In this document: positions 1-6,284 of the stretch, in pieces
Layout of the letters: every line of letters begins with the position of its first letter
Numbering within the stretch: the stretch's first letter is position 1
Source of the DNA: an uncultured Clostridia bacterium
GTDB lineage: Bacteria; Bacillota; Clostridia; Oscillospirales; Oscillospiraceae
DNA length: 13,832 bases
Direction of reading: 5' to 3'
Assembly (NCBI GenBank): GCA_947169005.1
Contig: CAMVOG010000032.1
Span: 1-13,832, forward strand
Notes under the pieces: generated by a model
What the model was told of the DNA's origin: nothing
The model's database searches: none
What the model saw: the letters and a program-made list of their open reading frames with translations, nothing else
Translations under genes and position numbers: made by a program

Positions 1-1077
1 ATAAACCTTGATGCCCCCGGCCACGTTCAGGGCGATATTGAGGATGGAATCCACCGCCAGGAAAGCCTCCGCCACGGAGATGCGGCGGTTGGCGGAATCG
101 TCCAGGGTGCGCTCCAGCCACTGGTTATAGGCCGTCATGGCCGGGTTCAGCGTGTCGGCCAGCACGTAGCGGGCCAGGGAGCAGATACGCTCGCAGCGCA
201 TGGGGTTGCGCTTGTAGGGCATGGCGGAGGAGCCGATCTGCTTGCCCTCAAAGGGCTCCTCCAGCTCCTTCAGATGGGAGAGGAGGCGCATATCCGTGGC
301 GAACTTGCCGCAGCTCTGGGCCACGGCGGAGAGGGCGGAAATGGCGTAATAGTCGATCTTGCGGGAATAGGTCTGCCCGGAGACGGGGACCACGGCCTCG
401 AAGCCCATGTCCGCGGCGATAAGCCGCTCCATCTCCTTGATCTTCCCCTCGTCCCCGTTGAAGAGGGCCATGAAGCTGGCCTGGGTGCCCGTGGTGCCCT
501 TGGAGCCCAGGAGCTTGAGGGAGGCAATGCGCTGCTCGATGACCTCCAGGTCCATCAGCAGATCGTAGACCCAGAGGCTGGCGCGCTTGCCCACGGTGGT
601 GAGCTGGGCGGGCTGAAAGTGGGTGAAGCCCAGGGTGGGCAGGGAGCGATACTCCATGGCGAAGGCCGACAGGGCCGCGATCAGGGCGACGACCTTATCC
701 CGGATCAGCGTGAGTCCCTCCCGCAGGAGGATGATGTCGGTGTTATCGGTGACGTAGCAGCTGGTGGCCCCCAGGTGGATAATGGGCATGGCCTTGGGAG
801 CGGCGGCGCCGAAGGTATGGACGTGGGCCATCACGTCATGGCGCAGCTCCTTCTCCTTCCGGGCGGCCAGGTCAAAGTCGATATCGTCCAGATGCTCCGC
901 CATCTGGTCCATCTGCTCCTGGGTGATGGGCAGGCCCAGCTCCTTCTCGGCCTTCGCCAGGGCAAGCCACAGCCGCCGCCAGGTGCCGAATTTCTTCTGG
1001 GGTGAGAACAGATAGAGCATTTCGGGGCTGGCATAGCGGGAGGCAAGGGGGCTTTCGTAGCTTGTTTTATCAGACAT
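1..1077 (-). CDS. purB: Adenylosuccinate lyase (5' part, cut by window edge)
   Basis: PurB splits SAICAR to AICAR and adenylosuccinate to AMP, releasing fumarate in both cases; it is a cytosolic homotetramer of purine synthesis. The first 359 codons are visible, starting MSDKTSYESP. Family marks that can be read are HDVMAHVH (80-87), HLGATS (101-106), the THFQPAQ block (152-158) with the presumed catalytic His153, and the fumarase/lyase signature GSSAMPYKRNP (282-292) carrying the flexible-loop serine. The family is usually about 475 residues, so roughly a quarter of the C-terminus lies left of base 1. The ATG at 1077 is preceded by GGAGGGA about 10 nt upstream. It follows the aminotransferase on the same strand but has a likely promoter of its own at 1135-1163. 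Identification is very secure. Confidence 0.97.
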   Translation of the reverse strand, partial: MSDKTSYESPLASRYASPEMLYLFSPQKKFGTWRRLWLALAKAEKELGLPITQEQMDQMAEHLDDIDFDLAARKEKELRHDVMAHVHTFGAAAPKAMPIIHLGATSCYVTDNTDIILLREGLTLIRDKVVALIAALSAFAMEYRSLPTLGFTHFQPAQLTTVGKRASLWVYDLLMDLEVIEQRIASLKLLGSKGTTGTQASFMALFNGDEGKIKEMERLIAADMGFEAVVPVSGQTYSRKIDYYAISALSAVAQSCGKFATDMRLLSHLKELEEPFEGKQIGSSAMPYKRNPMRCERICSLARYVLADTLNPAMTAYNQWLERTLDDSANRRISVAEAFLAVDSILNIALNVAGGIKVY

Positions 1078-1106
1078 GGGGTTTGTCCCTCCGTTTCGGA
1101 ATAAGT

Positions 1107-1134
1107 AAAGGCGTTACGCATCCGTAACGCCTTT
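1107..1134 (-). terminator. Intrinsic terminator after the aminotransferase gene
   Basis: A perfect 12-bp stem (1107-1118 with 1123-1134) closes a 4-nt loop. Read on the minus strand, the right arm ends in TTT followed by ACTTATT, a modest U-rich tail. It lies about 60 nt after the aminotransferase stop and ahead of purB. Its left arm directly abuts the purB -10 box, so only read-through RNA from the aminotransferase can form the full stem. Confidence 0.75.
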
Positions 1135-1163
1135 ATTATATGATGTTTTTGACCTGTACGCAA
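1135..1163 (-). promoter_or_regulatory. Probable purB promoter
   Basis: On the minus strand, -35 TTGCGT (1158-1163), a 17-nt spacer and a perfect -10 TATAAT (1135-1140). The -35 is weak but the -10 and spacing are ideal. The predicted start, about 7 nt past the -10, falls inside the left arm of the adjoining hairpin, leaving a leader of about 50 nt before the purB start codon. Confidence 0.65.
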
Positions 1164-1195
1164 GAGGCAGGAAAAAGATTCTTCCTGAGTCCTCT

Positions 1196-2383
1196 TTACG
1201 CCAGCAGCTTTTCCAGCCGGTCCAGGCCCTCGCGGATGTTCTCCATGGAGGCGGCGTAGGTCCAGCGGACGAAGTTGGGGGCGCCGAAGCCGGAGCAGGG
1301 CACCACGGCCACGTTCTGCTGCTCCAGGAAAGCCACGGCGAAGTCGTCGCCGTTCTGAATGAGCTTGCCGCCGATGGTGCGGCCCAGCAGCTTCTCCACG
1401 TTCATCATCACGTAGAAGGCGCCCTCGGGCTTGATGCAGCTGACGCCCTCGATCTGATTCATGCGCTCCACGATGTAATTGCGGCGGCGCTCGAACTCGT
1501 CGTGCATGGCGCGGATGCTGCTCTGGTCCCCGGTAAGGGCCTCGATGGCCGCCCACTGGGAGATGGTGCTGGGGGCGGAGGTGGAGTGGCTGAGATAGTT
1601 GGTCATCAGCTTCGCCAGGGTCTTGTTGGAGGCGGTGTAGCCAATGCGCCAGCCCGTCATGGCATAGCTCTTGGACACGCCGTTGACGATGATGGTCCGC
1701 TCCTTGATTTCCTCGCTGAGGGCGGCCACGCTGGTGAATTCCCGTCCGTCATAGAGCAGGGAGAAATAGATCTCGTCGGACAGAATATAGAGGTCATGCT
1801 TCACACAGACGGCGCAGAGAGCCTCCAACTCCTCCTTATTATAGAACATGCCGGTGGGGTTGGAGGGGTTGTTGAGGATCAGCAGCTTGGTCTTGGGTGT
1901 GACGGCGGCCTCAAGCTGGGCGGCGGTCATCTTGAAGCCCGCCTTTTCCTCGCAGTTCACCACCACGGGCACGCCCCCGGCCATGGCCACGGACTCCGTA
2001 TAGGTCACCCAATAAGGGGCGGGAACAATAACCTCGTCGCCGGGATTCAAGAGGCACATGAGGGCCACGAAGATGCTGTGCTTCGCGCCGCTGGCCACCA
2101 CGATCTGGCTGGATTCATAGCTCACGCCCGTATCGGCCAGGAGCCTGTCGGCAATGGCCTGGCGCAGGGCGGGCAGACCCGCCGCGGGAGTATACTTGGT
2201 TTTCCCTTCCTCAATGGCCTTGATGGCGGCGGCCTTGATGTGGACGGGGGTATCAAAATCCGGCTCGCCGGTGCCGAAGCTGACGACGGGCTTCCCCTCT
2301 GCCTTCAGCTTCTTGGCGAGAGAATCCACCGCCAGGGTGGAGGACTCATGCACGGCAGCGGCTCTTGCGGACAGTTCTTTCAT
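1196..2383 (-). CDS. PLP-dependent aminotransferase, aspartate aminotransferase type
   Basis: Class I/II fold-type I aminotransferase of 395 residues, the normal length for the bacterial AspB/AspC subgroup; the likely reaction is aspartate + 2-oxoglutarate to oxaloacetate + glutamate in the cytosol. Visible motifs are GTGEPDFDTP (37-46), the YTPAAGLPALR block (64-74), PAPYW (121-125), NNPSNPTG (171-178), SDEIY (202-206) with the PLP-ring aspartate, SKSYAMTGWRIGY with the PLP Lys238, and FVRW with Arg373, expected to bind the substrate alpha-carboxylate. The ATG at 2383 has GTGAGGA upstream and lies about 60 nt downstream of a strong promoter. A hairpin terminator follows. The family (Bacillus AspB-like) is secure; the exact substrate, aspartate versus another amino or aromatic acid, cannot be fixed by sequence alone. 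Confidence 0.92.
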   Translation of the reverse strand: MKELSARAAAVHESSTLAVDSLAKKLKAEGKPVVSFGTGEPDFDTPVHIKAAAIKAIEEGKTKYTPAAGLPALRQAIADRLLADTGVSYESSQIVVASGAKHSIFVALMCLLNPGDEVIVPAPYWVTYTESVAMAGGVPVVVNCEEKAGFKMTAAQLEAAVTPKTKLLILNNPSNPTGMFYNKEELEALCAVCVKHDLYILSDEIYFSLLYDGREFTSVAALSEEIKERTIIVNGVSKSYAMTGWRIGYTASNKTLAKLMTNYLSHSTSAPSTISQWAAIEALTGDQSSIRAMHDEFERRRNYIVERMNQIEGVSCIKPEGAFYVMMNVEKLLGRTIGGKLIQNGDDFAVAFLEQQNVAVVPCSGFGAPNFVRWTYAASMENIREGLDRLEKLLA

Positions 2384-2401
2384 GGCACATCCTCACTTTC
2401 C

Positions 2402-2420
2402 GGCCGTCCGGGGGACGGCC
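2402..2420 (-). other. Hairpin in the 5' leader of the aminotransferase mRNA
   Basis: A perfect 8-bp GC-rich stem (GGCCGTCC, 2402-2409, with 2413-2420) and a 3-nt loop. It falls between the predicted transcription start (about 2443) and the ribosome site (about 2390-2396), ending only 5-6 nt before the latter. No U-tract follows, so it is not a terminator. It may stabilise the mRNA end or modulate ribosome access; no riboswitch family is recognised. Confidence 0.4.
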
Positions 2421-2449
2421 AACGGGCTCGATCACAAAGAATATACAAT

Positions 2450-2478
2450 ATTATAATGACCGTCCTGCAAAAAAGCAA
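2450..2478 (-). promoter_or_regulatory. Promoter of the aminotransferase gene
   Basis: On the minus strand, -35 TTGCTT (2473-2478), 17-nt spacer, -10 TATAAT (2450-2455), in an AT-rich island that stands out against the GC-rich surroundings. Predicted leader is about 60 nt. This separates the aminotransferase from the hydantoinase-like gene upstream. Confidence 0.8.
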
Positions 2479-2577
2479 GTATTTTCTGCCGATTTTTTGA
2501 AATTTTGAATAATGCGCAGGCCGTGACTTGCAAACAGTGCTTTTGAAGACCTGCTGCCTGAGCCCTGTTCCCTGTCC

Positions 2578-4605
2578 CTACAGTACTGCCCCGCCCAGAG
2601 CGTTGGCGATGACGACGCTGCCCAGGTCCACGGAGCCGGTGGTGGAGGTGCCCCGCCGGTCCTCCACCCGCAGGCGGAGGGTCATTTCCCCGGCGATGCC
2701 CCGCTCCCGGGCCTCCCGCTCCACCAGGACGCGGGCCAGCTTCTCCGCCTCCTGCATGGCCTCGTCCCGGCGCTTGTACCAGGCGCGGTCCCCGGCGGAG
2801 TCCACGAAGTAGCCGTCTACCCCGTCGGGCACGTAGTTGGGGCGGAGCTCCACCCGCACCTCGGCGTTCACGTTGCCCACCACGGCCCCCACGGCGTTGG
2901 CGACCCCGGCGTTTTCCGGGATCACGCAGTCCGCGCCCAGGGCCCGGGCCACGTCGGGCAGAAAGATGTGGATGGGGGCGCCGATGCCCACCAGGGCCGC
3001 CCCCGTGGGGAAGGCCACAGAGAAGAAGCCCGGCCCCTTTCCGGCGCGGAACTCATCCCAGGACCGATCCACCAGCTCCGCGAGCTGGGCGTCCAGCCCC
3101 TCCCGCCGCAGACGGGGAAACTTGTCCTGCAGCAGGATGCGCACGATGTTCCGATAGAGCTTGCGCTTCACGGCCTCGTAGACCTGCTCCGTAAAGGCCC
3201 GGAATACGCTCTCGTCCGTGTCGTCATAGCCCAGGCTGCGCATGAGGAAGGAAGCCGCCAGGCGGGCCGCCTCGGTATCGTAGCGGTCAAAGTCCCCGGC
3301 CAGGTGCATGAAGTCCGTAGGCGTGAGGCCCGCGCGGATCACCACGCCCTCCGCCTCCAGGCGTTCCAGCTTTTCCAGATGGTAAATATCCGTATGGGCG
3401 GCGGCCGCCGCCTCCCGCAGCAGCAGGGGCTTTTCCGCCAGGGCCCGGCAGAAAGCCTTTTCCTCGGCGGTGTAGCTGCCGCTGTCCTCGATGGGCCGCA
3501 GCAGGGTATAATACTCATAGAGGGGGCGGGTGTGCCAGACCACGTCCCGCAGGAGGGCGCGCAGCTCCTCCTTCACCACGGGGTACTGCTGCGCCAGCAG
3601 GGAGATAGGCACCACCCGGCGGGTATCCAGCTCAAAGCCCGCTTTGGCCGGGCGCACGGCGCTGTCACCGCCCAGGCCGAAGGTGTCGATGAAGACGCCC
3701 CGCACGAAGGTGCGCCACTCCCCCACCTGCACCCCGTCCGCCGCCCGGACGGGCTCGCCGCCCTTGACCAGGGACACGTCGGTGGTGGTGCCGCCCATGT
3801 CGATGATGACGCTGTCCTGCCGCCCGGAGAGGCGCATGCCTCCCAGCACCGAGGCCGCCGGGCCGCAGAGGATCGTCTCCACGGGCTTGGCGCGGGAGAA
3901 GCCCTCGCTCATGAGGCTGCCGTCACTGCGGACGATGACCACCGGGGCGGCGATGGACCGCTCCGCCAGCGCCGCCTTGATGGCGGCGATGAAATCCGTG
4001 ATAACGGGCACCAGGCGGGCGTTCAGCAGGGTCCCGGTGCCGCGCTGGAGGCTGTTGAGGCCGGAGAAAAGCTCGCTGCCGCAGACCACGGGCAGGCCCG
4101 TGGCCTCCGTCAGCCGCCGCTTGGCCTCCCGCTCCGCCACGGCCCCGTTGTTCATGGCGTACATCTCCACCACGCCCAGGCCCTCGGCGTCCTTCACCCA
4201 GTCGGCGGTGTCCCGCAGAAGGGCGTCATAGTCCACATTGGGCAGGATCTTCCCGTCAAAGCTGCCGGAGCCGGGGCAGAAGAAGATCTCGTCCGCGGCG
4301 GAGAAGCCGTAGGAGCCGCCCACCCGCTTCATGGTCTCGCTGTCCAGGCCGATGAAAATGAGCTTGGCGCGGCCGCCCTTGTTCTCCACGCAGGCGTTGG
4401 TAGCCAGGGTCGTGGACAGGGCGATGACCTCCGCCTGACTGCGCAGGGCGGGGTCCAGCCCATCCAGGGCGCCGATGATGCCCCGGGACAGGTCCCCCTT
4501 CGTGGTGAGGGATTTTGCCGCGGACAGGACCTTTTTCTCCTCAAAATCATAGATCACCGCGTCCGTATAGGTGCCGCCGGTGTCGATGCCGATGCCGTAT
4601 TTCAT
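2578..4605 (-). CDS. Hydantoinase/oxoprolinase family protein, HyuA-like subunit
   Basis: 675 residues, the size of a complete HyuA/hydantoinase A polypeptide. The fold belongs to the ASKHA (actin-like ATPase) superfamily; relatives hydrolyse N-methylhydantoin, 5-oxoproline or carboxylate ketone substrates with ATP, usually with a HyuB partner. Visible marks are the N-terminal phosphate loop DTGGTYTD (8-15), STTLATNA (64-71), RSDGSLMS (226-233), CGPAASVLGG (247-256), the second phosphate loop DMGGTTTD (269-276), FGLGGDS (309-315), and the C-terminal PENAGVANAVGAVVG (563-577). Residues about 383-428 read like a small winged-helix insert. The ATG at 4605 has GGGAGAGA upstream and a promoter at 4663-4691. 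No HyuB gene lies nearby: the next gene downstream is an aminotransferase with its own promoter. Family secure; substrate unknown. I see no clear terminator after the stop. Confidence 0.88.
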   Translation of the reverse strand: MKYGIGIDTGGTYTDAVIYDFEEKKVLSAAKSLTTKGDLSRGIIGALDGLDPALRSQAEVIALSTTLATNACVENKGGRAKLIFIGLDSETMKRVGGSYGFSAADEIFFCPGSGSFDGKILPNVDYDALLRDTADWVKDAEGLGVVEMYAMNNGAVAEREAKRRLTEATGLPVVCGSELFSGLNSLQRGTGTLLNARLVPVITDFIAAIKAALAERSIAAPVVIVRSDGSLMSEGFSRAKPVETILCGPAASVLGGMRLSGRQDSVIIDMGGTTTDVSLVKGGEPVRAADGVQVGEWRTFVRGVFIDTFGLGGDSAVRPAKAGFELDTRRVVPISLLAQQYPVVKEELRALLRDVVWHTRPLYEYYTLLRPIEDSGSYTAEEKAFCRALAEKPLLLREAAAAAHTDIYHLEKLERLEAEGVVIRAGLTPTDFMHLAGDFDRYDTEAARLAASFLMRSLGYDDTDESVFRAFTEQVYEAVKRKLYRNIVRILLQDKFPRLRREGLDAQLAELVDRSWDEFRAGKGPGFFSVAFPTGAALVGIGAPIHIFLPDVARALGADCVIPENAGVANAVGAVVGNVNAEVRVELRPNYVPDGVDGYFVDSAGDRAWYKRRDEAMQEAEKLARVLVEREARERGIAGEMTLRLRVEDRRGTSTTGSVDLGSVVIANALGGAVL

Positions 4606-4662
4606 GCTCTCTCTCCCGTAAACAGATTTCCCCGCCCCGTCGGGCCCGGGCGGCGCTGCCCT

Positions 4663-4691
4663 ATTGTACCACGCCGGGGCGGGAAGGTCAA
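4663..4691 (-). promoter_or_regulatory. Promoter of the hydantoinase-like gene
   Basis: On the minus strand, -35 TTGACC (4686-4691), 17-nt spacer, -10 TACAAT (4663-4668). It is divergent from, and does not overlap, the lipoprotein promoter at 4737-4765. The leader of about 50 nt is very GC-rich. Confidence 0.7.
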
Positions 4692-4736
4692 TCGGGAGCG
4701 GCTCTTCTCCTTTAGATGGATTTTTCGTTTCCGCCG

Positions 4737-4765
4737 TTGAAAAAGTCCGAGCGGGGCGCTATAAT
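4737..4765 (+). promoter_or_regulatory. Promoter of the frameshifted lipoprotein gene
   Basis: -35 TTGAAA (4737-4742), 17-nt spacer, -10 TATAAT (4760-4765). The predicted start, around 4772, is just ahead of the ribosome site AAGGAGG (4782-4788), which sits 7 nt from the ATG at 4796. Both expression signals look intact although the reading frame downstream is broken. Confidence 0.78.
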
Positions 4766-4795
4766 ACAAGGCAGCAGATTCAAGGAGGATTCGGA

Positions 4796-6219
4796 ATGAA
4801 ACATCGCAGTTTAATTCGTTTATTGGCCGTTCTCTGCGTCCTGGCCCTGCTCCTGGCGGCAGGCTGCGCGAAGAAGCCGGAGACGCCGACGAGCACCGTA
4901 ACGGAAACCACCCCTGCGGAGACCCCCGCCGAAACGGAGGCCCCTGCAGAGCCCGAAGCCCCTGCCGAGACAGGACCGAGCCCGAGGAAGAAGCGCCCAT
5001 GTCTGAGCCCGTTGAGCCGGAGGAGCCCCAGGAGCCCGCAGAAGAAGCGCCTGCCGCGCCCGAGGAGCCCGCCGAAACCGAGGAGCCCGCCCCCGCCGGG
5101 CCCCGGGAGCTGGACGAGGAGGCGCTGGAGGAGCTGAACGAGGCGCTTTTCTGGGAGTACAACGGTTTCCTAAGCTGCGTCTATACCCGCCCGGAGGAGA
5201 TCGTTTGGGACGACGTGCTGCACAACGGCGCGGGTCTCACCGTCGAGGCGACGGAGGAGCTGACAAAGCGCTTTGAGGAGGAGCGGGGCTGGCCCGTGAA
5301 CGGCTGGCTGGTGCTGATCCCCGCCGAGGCGGCGGACGCCTATATGCAGGAGACCACGGGGCTTGGTATCGACGATGCCTGGTGCCCCCTGCACTGGCTC
5401 TATCTGGAGGACGAGCAGCTTTACTGCCTGGACACCGTTGAACCGGGCTTTTACGGCAACGAATTCACCGCCGGCACGGAGCAGGACGGGGTCTACCGCC
5501 TGCAATACACGGGCATGGACTTTATGGGCCGGGACACGGAAATGGTCCTGACGGTGCAGGATACGGGCAGCGGTTACCGCTTCCTCTCCAATCTGCCCGC
5601 GGACGCGGACCCGGAGAGCCCCCTTTACGGTCCCTTCGGCTGGGTCCTGCGCCGATACGTCCAGGAGCTCATGTGGTACGTGCCTGACGCGGAGGAGCTG
5701 GAGGCCCTGGGGCTTTCCCCCTTCTGCTCCCTCTATTCCCAGTGGCCCGCCGCGGACAATCTGGAGCGGCTGAGCTACTTCGGCTATGCCTTCAAGGATC
5801 TGAACGGCGACGGGAAGCAGGAGCTACTGATCGGCGCGACCAGCGCGGACTTCGGCGCCGAGTACGTTTTCCAGGTCTACGCGGACCGGTACGGCAGTCA
5901 GCTCCTGGCCTATGACAGCCCCGCCTTCACGGCTCTGCGGCTGCTGGCCGACGGCAGGCTGGGGCTGAGCATGCAGGAAAACGTCTATTACGCGGTGAAG
6001 CAGACCCTTTGGCTGGACGAGGACGGGCAGTTCTATCTGGACGACGCCATTGAGATGTACGGGAACAACACGGGCGTCACGGATTGCCAGGCCATCACTG
6101 AGGAGGGCGACTGGGAAGAGGTCGATTTTTCGGTCTTTGAGGCCTTTGACCCCCACGCGGACGCGGTCACGGTGGACTGGATCGGACTGGATACCCTGGT
6201 CGAGGGGCTGCTGGATTAA
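4796..6219 (+). pseudogene. Secreted lipoprotein with P/E-rich linker, frameshifted
   Basis: From the ATG at 4796 the protein begins MKHRSLIRLLAVL and has a signal peptide with lipobox LAAGC (Cys24), so it should be exported and lipid-anchored. A Pro/Glu/Thr-rich linker follows. That frame then turns basic (GPSPRKKRP) and stops at 5137. The -1 frame continues the same acidic style (TEPEEEAP from about 4975) and runs open to 6219. It encodes a folded domain of about 370 residues with a Ca-binding-like loop DLNGDGKQELLIG near bases 5800-5840. The simplest reading is a one-base loss near 4973-4974: GAG ACA GAG ACC GAG would give ETETE. The restored protein would have about 474 residues. If only the downstream frame is called, it starts at the ATG at 4999 with no ribosome site or signal peptide. 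It could be a true pseudogene or a sequencing error. Function unknown; the loop resembles FG-GAP/EF-hand-like motifs in clostridial lipoproteins. Confidence 0.8.
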
Positions 6220-6229
6220 AAGATGATAT

Positions 6230-6274
6230 AAACAACGCTGCGGCATCCCGCTTTGGGATGCCGCAGCGTTGTTT
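6230..6274. terminator. Bidirectional terminator between convergent lipoprotein genes
   Basis: A perfect 20-bp inverted repeat (6230-6249 with 6255-6274) with a 5-nt loop, GCTTT. On the plus strand it is followed by a T-rich stretch. On the minus strand the arm ends GTTGTTTATAT. It begins 11 nt after the left lipoprotein stop and ends 10 nt before the right lipoprotein stop, so it can serve both. Confidence 0.92.
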
Positions 6275-6284
6275 TACAGTTTTT

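Noticed and set aside
2968..4740. 590-residue open frame on the plus strand opposite the hydantoinase-like gene
   Set aside because: Antisense to a gene with clear family motifs; composition is His/Gly/Ala-rich with no recognisable fold and no ribosome site.
4970..5000. Programmed -1 ribosomal frameshift in the lipoprotein linker
   Set aside because: No X-XXY-YYZ slippery heptamer in the right phase and no clear downstream stimulator; the AAG AAG codons are not preceded by A in the needed register. A simple one-base loss explains it better.
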